Assembly (NCBI GenBank): GCA_964396055.1
Contig: CAYNDV010000201.1
Span: 1 to 6,994 of the forward strand
From: CAYJPV01 sp964396055
GTDB lineage: Bacteria > Acidobacteriota > Vicinamibacteria > Vicinamibacterales > JAKQTR01
Direction of reading: 5' to 3'
DNA: 6,994 bases
Each line of letters opens with the position of its first letter. Within the stretch, counting starts at the first letter, position 1. Positions 1 through 5,603 of the stretch are shown here, one piece after another. A model generated the notes under the pieces. That model was not told the DNA's origin, ran no database searches, and saw nothing but the letters and a program-made list of their open reading frames with translations. Both the position numbers and the translations under genes were made by a program.

Positions 1-1
1 G

Positions 2-55
2 TCGTTCCTCGCGCGCCGGCGGAGCACGCCGCCCGCGAAAGGCGGCGCCGCATGA
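2..55 (+). CDS. C-terminal tail of an upstream gene, possibly lutB (partial)
   Basis: The frame starting at base 2 is open from the window edge to a TGA at 53-55 and encodes about 17 residues, SFLARRRSTPPAKGGAA. The TGA overlaps the ATG of the next gene in an ATGA arrangement typical of translationally coupled operon genes. In lactate-utilisation operons the gene before lutC is usually lutB, an iron-sulfur protein, so lutB is the natural guess from context. The visible residues are a low-complexity basic tail with no diagnostic motif. The other two forward frames are also open here, so the frame choice rests on the ATGA overlap. Confidence 0.45.
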   Translation, partial: SFLARRRSTPPAKGGAA

Positions 56-735
56 CCACCCCCCGCGCCCGTATCCTCGAACGCGTACGCGCCGGGCTGC
101 TGCGCGCGTACCTGCCCGACGCCTCGGCCGATGCCCGGCGGCCGGCCGCGCGGCCCTCTCCGGCCGGCGGCGCTCACCTCGCCGACGCGTTCCAGGCGCG
201 CATCGAGGCCCTGAACGGCCGTGTGCACCGCGCGGCAACGGCGGCCGAGGTGGCCGACATCGTCGCCGGGATCGCCATCGCCGCGGGCGCAACGCGCTAC
301 ATCAGCTGGGACGACGACCACCTGGGCTGTCCGGGCCTGCTGGCAGCCATGGCCGCGCGCGGCATCACGCGCGTCGCCAACGACGTGCCCTCGGACGAAC
401 CGGCGCGCACGCGCGCGATGGCGGCACTCGGGGCCGTGCCGCTCGGCCTGACCGGCGCCGATGGCGCCCTGGCCGACAGCGGCGGCATCGTGCTCGTGAA
501 CGGGCCGGGCCGGGGCCGCCTGCCGTCGCTGCTGCCGCCGATCCACGTCGCGATCGTGCAGGCCGCGGATCTCGTGCCGGGCCTGGGCCCGTACCTGGCC
601 GCGCGGCCCGGTCTGTTCGACGAAGCCAGCAACGTCGTGGTCGTCACGGGCCCGAGCCGGACGGCCGACATCGAGATGACCCTGACCCACGGCGTGCACG
701 GCCCCAAGTACCTGCACGTCGTCCTCGTGGGATGA
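52..735 (+). CDS. lutC: LutC/YkgG-type LUD domain protein (lactate utilisation protein C)
   Basis: A 227-residue protein of the LUD family, near the usual LutC length. In characterised systems LutABC oxidises L-lactate to pyruvate in the cytoplasm; LutC has no well-defined catalytic role of its own. Family hallmarks are visible: an acidic central stretch (SWDDDH, 85-90), the core ADSGGIVLVNGPGRGRLPSLLPP (about 141-163, where relatives have A-x-TGT followed by R-x-x-S-L-L-P), and the C-terminal signature GPSRTADIE (200-208) followed by GVHGP (214-218). Residues 25-45 are a Pro/Ala/Arg-rich linker that looks poorly conserved. The ATG at 52 is preferred because AAAGG at 38-42 lies nine bases upstream, it overlaps the preceding stop, and no other in-frame start lies upstream in the window. 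A phosphatase gene follows after seven bases, so co-transcription is likely. Family assignment is firm; substrate (lactate or another 2-hydroxy acid) is inferred. Confidence 0.9.
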   Translation: MTTPRARILERVRAGLLRAYLPDASADARRPAARPSPAGGAHLADAFQARIEALNGRVHRAATAAEVADIVAGIAIAAGATRYISWDDDHLGCPGLLAAMAARGITRVANDVPSDEPARTRAMAALGAVPLGLTGADGALADSGGIVLVNGPGRGRLPSLLPPIHVAIVQAADLVPGLGPYLAARPGLFDEASNVVVVTGPSRTADIEMTLTHGVHGPKYLHVVLVG

Positions 736-742
736 TCGATCC

Positions 743-1711
743 GTGACACTGCCAGGGCTCGGCGATCTCGACGACGGCGCGCTGACGGCCCTCGATGCCA
801 CCAGCGACGGCCGGTTCCGGACCGGCACCGGGGGCGTCACCCACATCCTGACGCCCGGCGACGGACGCGTGGAGTTCGTGGTCTTCGAGGGCCACACCCT
901 GGCCCACGTGCGGTCGCTGCTGGGATCGGGCGCGTACTACCCGGTGCACCCGGTGCGCCTCGACCATCCGGTCCGCGCGGTGCTGATGGACCTCGACGGC
1001 ACCACGGTGCACAGCGAGGCCTTCTGGGTGTGGATGATCGAGAAGACGACGGCGAGCCTCCTCGACAACCCCCGCTTCAGCCTGGAAGAGGGGGACCTGC
1101 CCTTTGTCGCCGGCTACAGCGTGTCGGAACACCTCCGCTACTGCCTCGGCAAGTACTGTCCGGATCGGACGCTGGAGGACGCCCGGCGGTTTTACTTCGC
1201 GCACGCGCACCACGAACTGGCCGAGGTGCTCGAGGGGCGCGGCCGGGCTGACGCGTTCCAGCCGGCGCCGGGCGTGAAGGAGTTCCTGCTGGCGCTGAAA
1301 GCCCGCGGCGTCCGCATCGCCGTCGTGACCTCCGGGCTGTACGAGAAGGCCTGGCCCGAACTCGTCGCCGCGTTCCGGACGATGGGCCTGGGCGACCCGC
1401 GGCGATTCTACGACGCGATCATCACGGCCGGTTTTCCCATGCGCGATGGTGAGCCCGGCACGCTGGGCGAACTGGCGCCCAAGCCGCATCCATGGCTGTA
1501 CGCCGAAGCCTGCCGCGTGGGCCTGGGCGTGCCGTTCGAGGATCGCCACCACGTGATGGGCATCGAGGACAGCGGCGCGGGCGTCTGCGCGATCCGGCTG
1601 GCCGGGTTCACGACCGTCGGCATGGCCGGCGGCAACATCGTCCTATCCGGCACGCGTCCGCTGTGCCAGCACTACGGCGACTCGTTCGCGGACGTGCTGG
1701 CGCTCCTCTAG
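743..1711 (+). CDS. HAD-superfamily phosphatase (beta-phosphoglucomutase-like) with N-terminal extension
   Basis: A 322-residue cytoplasmic HAD hydrolase with all four motifs: motif I DLDGTT (83-88, nucleophile D83 and acid/base D85), motif II VVTSG (194-198), motif III lysine K247 in APKPHP, and motif IV GIEDSGAG (273-280, E274/D275). The helical region after motif I (about 90-180) looks like a C1 cap, as in phosphoglycolate phosphatase and beta-phosphoglucomutase relatives, which act on small phosphorylated sugars or acids. The first 75 residues or so precede the HAD core and are not needed for the fold; I do not recognise them. The start is GTG at 743, seven bases after the lutC stop; the nearby ATG at 732 hits a stop after four codons. 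Ribosome-binding sequence is weak (TGGGA, 728-732), so coupling to lutC is likely. The TAG stop (1709-1711) shares its last G with a GGGGCGT repeat. Substrate unknown. Confidence 0.88.
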   Translation: MTLPGLGDLDDGALTALDATSDGRFRTGTGGVTHILTPGDGRVEFVVFEGHTLAHVRSLLGSGAYYPVHPVRLDHPVRAVLMDLDGTTVHSEAFWVWMIEKTTASLLDNPRFSLEEGDLPFVAGYSVSEHLRYCLGKYCPDRTLEDARRFYFAHAHHELAEVLEGRGRADAFQPAPGVKEFLLALKARGVRIAVVTSGLYEKAWPELVAAFRTMGLGDPRRFYDAIITAGFPMRDGEPGTLGELAPKPHPWLYAEACRVGLGVPFEDRHHVMGIEDSGAGVCAIRLAGFTTVGMAGGNIVLSGTRPLCQHYGDSFADVLALL

Positions 1712-1728
1712 GGGCGTGGGGCGTGGGG
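1711..1728. repeat. GGGGCGT heptad repeat, about 2.6 copies
   Basis: Two GGGGCGT units (1711-1717, 1718-1724) plus GGGG (1725-1728). The first base is the last base of the phosphatase TAG stop. The same word forms the long array at 3999-4059. Three G4 tracts separated by CGT. Confidence 0.9.
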
Positions 1729-1734
1729 TTCGTC

Positions 1735-1770
1735 AGAAGCAAGAAGCAAGAAGGGATCACGCGGTCACGC
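1735..1770. repeat. AGAAGCA heptads followed by GATCACGC/GGTCACGC octads
   Basis: AGAAGCA at 1735-1741 and 1742-1748, then AGAAG at 1749-1753. Next come GATCACGC (1755-1762) and GGTCACGC (1763-1770). The same two-part block, preceded by TC or AC, recurs at 2540-2625 and 4071-4113. Confidence 0.9.
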
Positions 1771-1773
1771 CGC

Positions 1774-1803
1774 ACGGCCGAACGGCCGAACGGCCGAACG
1801 GCC
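1774..1803. repeat. ACGGCCGA octad array, about 3.8 copies
   Basis: Three perfect ACGGCCGA units (1774-1781, 1782-1789, 1790-1797) and a partial fourth. Neighbouring units create near-palindromes of the form GGCCGAACGGCC that could fold into small hairpins on either strand. The rest of the convergent spacer (1804-1820) leads into a CCCTGAA/CCCTAAA heptad that runs into the adenylate kinase stop. No gene is seen in 1712-1820. Confidence 0.9.
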
Positions 1804-1820
1804 CGTCGTAACCCTGAACC

Positions 1821-2459
1821 CTAAACCGCCACCGGCGCCAACGCCGCCAGGATCCGCTGCTGCACATCGGCGACGGGGCCGACACCGTTTACTTCCACCA
1901 GCACTCCGCGGGCGGCGTAGTACGGAATCAACTGCTCGGTCTTGGCGTGATACTCCGTCAGCCGCTTCACGAGCACCTCGGCCGTGTCGTCTGGCCGCTG
2001 CACCAGGCGCTCGGCCACGTCGGGCGGTGGCGGGTCGAAGCGCACATGATAGATGTGCCCGGTGACGGGGTCCGAGCGCCGGCCCGTGATCCGCTCGAGG
2101 ATCACGTCGTCGGGCACCGAGAACAACAGGACGCGGTCCATCCGGCGGCCCGTGGACGCCAGCATGCCGTCCATCCATTCGGCCTGCGCGACGGTGCGCG
2201 GATACCCGTCGAGCAGGAACCCGTTGCGGCAATCCGGTTCGGCCAGGCGTTCCTGGACGAGCCGGTTCACCAGGTCGTCCGGAACGAGCAGCCCGGCTTC
2301 CGAGTAGGTCTTGAACTCGAGACCCAGCGGGGTCTTGTTCCGGATGGCTCCGCGGATGATGTCGCCGGTGGAAACCTGCGGGATTCCGAGCTCGTGCGTA
2401 ATCGTATCAGCCTGCGTGCCTTTGCCGGCACCGGGGGGACCAAGAAGGATGAGGTTCAT
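1821..2459 (-). CDS. adk: adenylate kinase
   Basis: A 212-residue cytoplasmic adenylate kinase catalysing reversible ATP + AMP to 2 ADP. The sequence shows the P-loop GPPGAGKGT (7-15), the AMP-site STGDIIR region (30-36), FLLDGYPRT (81-89, usually DGFPRT), the LID entry ITGRR (124-128), and the segment RPDDTAEVLVKRLTEYH (155-171). The LID is the long type (SDPVTGHIYHVRFDPPP) but has no CxxC pairs, so it is the non-zinc form. Length fits the usual 210-220 residues. The frame stays open upstream to an ATG at 2561, which would add 34 residues and run into repeat DNA. The ATG at 2459 is preferred because MNLILLGPPG is the canonical N-terminus and a GAGG Shine-Dalgarno lies six bases upstream. The gene lies 191 bases downstream of the CorC-like gene on the same strand. 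Its TAG stop falls inside a GGTTTAG/GGTTCAG heptad. Confidence 0.97.
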   Translation of the reverse strand: MNLILLGPPGAGKGTQADTITHELGIPQVSTGDIIRGAIRNKTPLGLEFKTYSEAGLLVPDDLVNRLVQERLAEPDCRNGFLLDGYPRTVAQAEWMDGMLASTGRRMDRVLLFSVPDDVILERITGRRSDPVTGHIYHVRFDPPPPDVAERLVQRPDDTAEVLVKRLTEYHAKTEQLIPYYAARGVLVEVNGVGPVADVQQRILAALAPVAV

Positions 2460-2463
2460 GCGC

Positions 2464-2469
2464 CACCTC
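2464..2469 (-). promoter_or_regulatory. Shine-Dalgarno of adk
   Basis: Minus-strand GAGGTG, with the GAGG core (2466-2469) six bases before the ATG at 2459. It decides the start against the in-frame upstream ATG at 2561. Confidence 0.75.
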
Positions 2470-2530
2470 GCCGAAGACAGGGAAAGACCCGGCCCGGCTG
2501 GCGCCGGTCCGGCAGGGGGCTGGGGAGATG

Positions 2531-2536
2531 ATACTA
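2531..2536 (-). promoter_or_regulatory. possible -10 element upstream of adk
   Basis: Minus-strand TAGTAT (consensus TATAAT) about 72 bases before the adk ATG, in an otherwise GC-rich stretch. No good -35 is visible at the right spacing, because that position is occupied by the AGAAGCA repeat array. Weak call based on composition and position only. Confidence 0.25.
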
Positions 2537-2539
2537 GAC

Positions 2540-2565
2540 AGAAGCAAGAAGCAAGAAGCAAGAAG
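2540..2565. repeat. AGAAGCA heptad array, about 3.7 copies
   Basis: Perfect AGAAGCA units at 2540, 2547 and 2554, then AGAAG at 2561-2565, leading into GGATCACGC as at 1754-1762. It lies between adk and the CorC-like gene, directly upstream of the possible adk -10. Confidence 0.92.
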
Positions 2566-2569
2566 GGAT

Positions 2570-2625
2570 CACGCTGTCACGCTGTCACGCTGTCGCGCTG
2601 TCGCGCTGTCACGCTGTCACGCTGT
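2570..2625. repeat. CACGCTGT octad array, seven copies
   Basis: Seven consecutive 8-base units with no indels. Units 1-3 and 6-7 read CACGCTGT; units 4-5 (2594-2609) read CGCGCTGT. The paired variant units suggest that the array grew by duplication of units. A 12-base piece spanning units 3 and 4 occurs in reverse orientation at 6898-6909. No gene is seen in the 2460-2650 spacer. Confidence 0.95.
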
Positions 2626-2642
2626 GAGCACGCCGACGTAGT

Positions 2643-2660
2643 GCAGGGCTTCAGCCCTGC
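2643..2660. repeat. palindromic hairpin spanning the stop codon of the CorC-like gene
   Basis: GCAGGGC (2643-2649) and GCCCTGC (2654-2660) form a perfect 7 bp stem with a 4-base loop. The loop bases 2651-2653 are the TGA stop of the gene on the minus strand. No T-run follows on the minus strand, so a classical intrinsic terminator is not supported. It may be an RNA 3'-end stabiliser or a dispersed palindromic repeat. The core GGCTGAAGCC also occurs at 6927-6936. Confidence 0.75.
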
Positions 2661-3955
2661 GGTCTCTCGGTGACGAGCACCTTGTCGACGCGGCGGCCGT
2701 CCATGTCCATCACCTCGAACCGCCAGCGTTCCCAGTCGAAGAACTGGCCGGCGGTCGGGATGCTCTTGAGCTGGTGCAGCACGAAGCCGCCCACGGTCTG
2801 GTACGCGGCCTCGTCGTGTCCCGGCAACGGCGGCAGGTCGAGAGCCTCGACGAGTTCCTCGATGCTCAGCAGGCCGTCGACCAGCCAGGAGCCGTCGGCC
2901 CGGCGCACGGCACCCGCCGGCGGGGCCTCGCCCGCGGTGGGGATATCGCCCACGATCGACTCGAGGATATCGTTGTGGGTGACCAGTCCCTGGATCGATC
3001 CGTACTCGTCGGCCACCAGCGCGATGTGCGCGCCGTGCCGCTTGAACGCCTCCAGCACCTGCGGCGCGGGCATGGTTTCGGGCACGAAGACCGGCGTGCG
3101 CAGGATCTTGTGCAGGTCGATCGCCCCGCCGCTGAGCGACTGGATCAGGATGTCCTTGGCGCGGACCACGCCAATCACGTTGTCGGTGTCGTGCTGCGTC
3201 ACCGGGAAGCGCGACCGGTGGCTGCTGCGGAGCTTCTCCAGGATCTCGGCCGGCGTGTCCTCGACGTCGAGCCACATGATCTTCGTGCGCGGCGTCATCA
3301 GCATGCCCGCCGTCCGATCGCCGAGGTGCAGGACGCCTTCGAGCATTTCCTGCTCAACTTCCTCGAACACGCCGCTCTCGGTGCCCTGATTGATGAGGAC
3401 CTTCAGCTCCTCCGGCGTGATCACCGGTTCCTGCGACGGCTTGATGCGGAACAGCCACACGAAGAAGTTGGTGGACGCGTCGAGGACGCGCACCACCGGC
3501 GAGGCCAGCCGCGCCAGCGTGCCCATCGGGCCCGCCACCACCGCGGCCACGCGTTCGGCGTGGTTGAGGCCCAGGCGCTTGGGGACCAGTTCCCCCACGA
3601 CCAGCGAGAAATACGTAATGCAGACCACGACGATGGCAAGGCCGATCGCCTCGCCGTAGCGGGCCAGCGCCGGCACGCCCTGGAGCATGGCGGCGATGTT
3701 CTCGGCGATGGTGGCGCCGCCAAACGCGCCGGCCAGGATGCCGACCAGCGTGATGCCCACCTGGACGGCGGCCAGGAACCGGTTGGGGTTCTCGGCCAGC
3801 GCGAGGGCCGCGCGTGCCCGTTCGTCACCCTCGTCGGCCCGCTGCTGCAGCTTGGCCTTGCGGGCCGACACCACGGCAATCTCGGCCATGGCGAACACAC
3901 CATTGGCCAGGATCAACAGGGCGATGATCGCGACTTCGAGTCCGATGCCGTTCAC
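2651..3955 (-). CDS. CNNM/CBS/CorC-HlyC domain membrane protein (putative divalent cation transporter)
   Basis: A 434-residue inner-membrane protein. Residues 1-180 form the CNNM (DUF21) domain, with hydrophobic helices at about 5-28, 60-85 and 103-121 and the conserved GELVPKRLGL (121-130). SGVFEEVEQEMLEGVLHLGDR (194-214) is the usual linker helix. A tandem CBS pair follows (about 218-335; first AGMLMTPRTKI, second ALVADEYGSIQGLVTHNDILESIVGDI), then the CorC_HlyC domain (about 350-430). Characterised relatives are linked to Mg2+/Co2+ efflux (CorC, MpfA, CNNM); the 'hemolysin' label of some homologues is historical. The CBS pair would sense adenine nucleotides or Mg-ATP. The start is GTG at 3955 with no convincing Shine-Dalgarno; an ATG ten bases upstream is out of frame. 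Adenylate kinase lies downstream on the same strand. The gene is complete, and its stop sits inside a palindrome. Confidence 0.93.
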   Translation of the reverse strand: MNGIGLEVAIIALLILANGVFAMAEIAVVSARKAKLQQRADEGDERARAALALAENPNRFLAAVQVGITLVGILAGAFGGATIAENIAAMLQGVPALARYGEAIGLAIVVVCITYFSLVVGELVPKRLGLNHAERVAAVVAGPMGTLARLASPVVRVLDASTNFFVWLFRIKPSQEPVITPEELKVLINQGTESGVFEEVEQEMLEGVLHLGDRTAGMLMTPRTKIMWLDVEDTPAEILEKLRSSHRSRFPVTQHDTDNVIGVVRAKDILIQSLSGGAIDLHKILRTPVFVPETMPAPQVLEAFKRHGAHIALVADEYGSIQGLVTHNDILESIVGDIPTAGEAPPAGAVRRADGSWLVDGLLSIEELVEALDLPPLPGHDEAAYQTVGGFVLHQLKSIPTAGQFFDWERWRFEVMDMDGRRVDKVLVTERPQG

Positions 3956-3963
3956 GGGGGCTC

Positions 3964-3969
3964 ATTGTA
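3964..3969 (-). promoter_or_regulatory. possible -10 element of the CorC-like gene
   Basis: Minus-strand TACAAT, one mismatch from TATAAT, ends eight bases before the GTG start. If it is used, the transcript would begin within a base or two of the start codon, which matches the lack of a Shine-Dalgarno. A CCCCCGGGGG palindrome (3970-3979) adjoins it upstream. No -35 is recognisable. Confidence 0.35.
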
Positions 3970-3998
3970 CCCCCGGGGGCCCGGGATGTGGGGAGCAA

Positions 3999-4059
3999 GG
4001 CGTGGGGCGTGGGGCGTGGGGCGTGGGGCGTGGGGCGTGGGGCGTGGGGCGTGGGGCGT
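3999..4059. repeat. GGGGCGT heptad array, about 8.7 copies, G-quadruplex candidate
   Basis: CGT recurs exactly every seven bases from 4001 to 4059 (nine times), always separated by GGGG; the array enters at GG (3999-4000) and exits at CGTTGAGG. The plus strand therefore carries eight G4 tracts with uniform 3-base loops, preceded by one GG. It lies in the 286-base divergent spacer between the CorC-like and sulfatase genes. The same unit opens the spacer after the phosphatase (1711-1728). Confidence 0.97.
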
Positions 4060-4070
4060 TGAGGATTGTC

Positions 4071-4113
4071 AGAAGCCAGAAGCCAGAAGCAAGAATGGAT
4101 CACGCGGTCACGC
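4071..4113. repeat. AGAAGCC/AGAAGCA heptads followed by GATCACGC/GGTCACGC
   Basis: AGAAGCC (4071, 4078), AGAAGCA (4085) and AGAAT (4092) are followed by GATCACGC (4098-4105) and GGTCACGC (4106-4113). The block is nearly identical to 1735-1770 and is again preceded by GTC and, further upstream, by GGGGCGT units. Confidence 0.92.
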
Positions 4114-4116
4114 CCC

Positions 4117-4149
4117 AACCGTGAACCGTGGACTCTGAACCGTGAACCG
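4117..4149. repeat. AACCGTG heptad array, about five units
   Basis: AACCGTG at 4117 and 4124, a diverged unit GACTCTG at 4131, AACCGTG at 4138, then AACCG at 4145-4149. The 7-base register is kept across the diverged unit. The reverse complement of this word forms the array at 6831-6855. Confidence 0.9.
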
Positions 4150-4155
4150 CCCTCT

Positions 4156-4190
4156 GGCCGAACGGCCGACAGCCGAACGGCCCAACGGCC
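4156..4190. repeat. degenerate GGCCGAAC octads
   Basis: Imperfect units built on GGCCGAAC (4157, 4165 as GGCCGACA, 4173 partial, 4180 as GCCCAACG), related to the perfect array at 1774-1803. They contain GGCCGAACGGCC near-palindromes. Confidence 0.8.
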
Positions 4191-4191
4191 T

Positions 4192-4225
4192 GCCCTGAGC
4201 GAGCCCAACGGGCGAGCCGAAGGGC
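4192..4225. repeat. nested inverted repeat upstream of the sulfatase gene
   Basis: GCCCT (4192-4196) can pair with AGGGC (4221-4225), enclosing a second hairpin of GCCC (4203-4206) and GGGC (4210-4213). It ends one base before the possible extended -10 of the sulfatase. It could be an operator, a remnant of a dispersed palindrome, or chance in GC-rich DNA. Confidence 0.4.
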
Positions 4226-4226
4226 C

Positions 4227-4235
4227 TGTTATCAT
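4227..4235 (+). promoter_or_regulatory. possible extended -10 of the sulfatase gene
   Basis: TGTTATCAT reads as an extended -10 (TGn followed by TATCAT). Six bases separate it from the ATG at 4242, so the expected transcript start falls on or next to the start codon. No Shine-Dalgarno is present in this interval. No clear -35 is seen. Confidence 0.4.
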
Positions 4236-4241
4236 CCCGCC

Positions 4242-5603
4242 ATGCGACTGACCCTTTGCGCCGCACTGGCGGCTGTCATCCTGGGCTGCCCGGGCGCACC
4301 GGCCACGGCGCAGCCCGTGACGCCCGCCGCGCCGCCGCCGAACGTGGTGCTCATTCTGGCTGACGACCTTGGGTACGGCGACCTGAGTTCGTACGGGCAT
4401 CCGGTGTTCCGCACCCCGCGGATCGATCGCCTCGGCGCGGAAGGCGTCAGGCTGACGACGTACTACTCGCCGGCGCCGTCGTGCACGCCCTCGCGCGTGG
4501 CCCTGCTGACGGGCCGCTACCCCATCCGCACAGGCCTGAACAACGTCGTGATGCCCGACGATCGCGCGGGCCTGCCCCAGTCGGAGATCACGCTGGCGGA
4601 GACGCTGAGGGCGGCCGGCTACCGCACGGCGATGGTCGGCAAATGGCACCTCGGTCACCAGCCGGGCATGTGGCCCTCGGACCAGGGTTTCGATCAGTAC
4701 TTCGGCCTGCCCTACAGCAACGACATGATTCGCCCGTGGGTGCAGACGGACGTCCCGCTGCGCCTCTACCGCGGCACGGAGGCGCTGCCGGGCGAGGTGG
4801 ACGTCAGCACGCTGACCGGCCGCTACACCGACGAGGCGCTCCAGTTCATCCGCGCCAATCGCGACCGGCCGTTCTTCCTCTACGTCGCACACTCCATGCC
4901 GCACGTCCCGATTGCGGCCTCGCCGGCCTTTGCCGGAACGTCGCCGGGCGGCCGCCTCGGCGACGTGCTCGCGGAACTCGACGGGAGCACGGGCCGCATC
5001 CTGGACACGCTCGCTGAACTCGGGCTCGACCGACGGACACTCGTAATCTTCACGAGTGACAACGGCCCGTGGCTGAACATGCCGCCGCGCATGCTGCCCG
5101 ACGCGCGGGTTGTGCCCACCGACGCTGGCAGCCCGGGTCCATTCCGCGGCGCCAAGGGGACGACGTGGGAAGGGGGCGTGCGGGTGCCGTTCCTCGCCCG
5201 GTGGCCTGGCCGGATCCCCGCCGGCGTCGTGCGCGACGATGTGGTGACGGCGATGGATGTGTTCGTGACGGTGGCGGGCCTGGCGCGGGCGGCGGTGCCG
5301 GCGGATCGGCCGATGGACGGCCGCGACGTGTGGCCCGTCTGGACGGGCACCGGCGCGGTGCCGTTCCAGCATTTCTACTACTTCAATGGCACGCACCTCG
5401 ACGGCGTGCGGGACGCACGGTGGAAGCTGCGCTGGAACGGCACCGGTCAGGACGCGAGGCTGGAACTCTACGACCTGTGGCTGGATCCGTCGGAACGCTA
5501 CGACATGGCCGGTCGCGATCCGAACGCCGTCACGAGGCTGTCGGCCGCCGCAGCAGCGTTCGCGAACAAGACCGGCGCGAAGGGAATCTGGACGGTCAGG
5601 TAA
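4242..5603 (+). CDS. secreted type I sulfatase (formylglycine-dependent, arylsulfatase family)
   Basis: A 453-residue sulfatase that hydrolyses sulfate esters outside the cytoplasm. Cys81 in CTPSR (81-85) is the C-x-P-S-R motif whose Cys is converted to formylglycine; GRYPIRTG follows. Other active-site residues visible are D41-D42 (LADDLGYGD), K134 and H136 (GKWHLG), H221 (HSMPHVP), D273-N274 (TSDNGP) and K306 (GAKGTTWEGG). The smaller C-terminal subdomain is present (about 375-453, ending in the usual LYDLWLDPSERYD region), so the enzyme looks complete. The N-terminus is a signal sequence, with ATA-Q (about 21-24) as a signal-peptidase I site or ILGC (13-16) as an imperfect lipobox. Natural substrate (aryl, steroid or carbohydrate sulfate) cannot be told. 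A formylglycine-generating enzyme is needed and is not in this window. The ATG at 4242 is chosen for the signal peptide directly after it. Confidence 0.94.
   Translation: MRLTLCAALAAVILGCPGAPATAQPVTPAAPPPNVVLILADDLGYGDLSSYGHPVFRTPRIDRLGAEGVRLTTYYSPAPSCTPSRVALLTGRYPIRTGLNNVVMPDDRAGLPQSEITLAETLRAAGYRTAMVGKWHLGHQPGMWPSDQGFDQYFGLPYSNDMIRPWVQTDVPLRLYRGTEALPGEVDVSTLTGRYTDEALQFIRANRDRPFFLYVAHSMPHVPIAASPAFAGTSPGGRLGDVLAELDGSTGRILDTLAELGLDRRTLVIFTSDNGPWLNMPPRMLPDARVVPTDAGSPGPFRGAKGTTWEGGVRVPFLARWPGRIPAGVVRDDVVTAMDVFVTVAGLARAAVPADRPMDGRDVWPVWTGTGAVPFQHFYYFNGTHLDGVRDARWKLRWNGTGQDARLELYDLWLDPSERYDMAGRDPNAVTRLSAAAAAFANKTGAKGIWTVR

Noticed and set aside
644..1552. A 302-codon minus-strand open frame
   Set aside because: It is antisense to the phosphatase, which has all four HAD motifs; the product is His/Arg/Gln-rich without recognisable domains.
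1774..1803. A transposon end or attachment site
   Set aside because: No transposase or integrase gene, no flanking target duplication and no terminal inverted repeats were seen; the sequence is a tandem octad.
2460..2561. A 34-residue N-terminal extension of adenylate kinase
   Set aside because: The extension is Pro/Gly/Ser-rich, starts in repeat DNA, and would bypass a good Shine-Dalgarno and the canonical MNLILLGPPG start.
2570..2625. A CRISPR-like array
   Set aside because: The 8-base units are directly adjacent with no spacers; this is a simple tandem repeat.
2643..2660. An intrinsic terminator for the CorC-like gene
   Set aside because: The stem is convincing, but it contains the stop codon and is not followed by a T-run on the minus strand.
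2774..4138. A 454-codon plus-strand open frame
   Set aside because: It is antisense to the CorC-like gene, and its C-terminus translates the GGGGCGT array into repeated Gly/Val/Trp-type residues. No family features.
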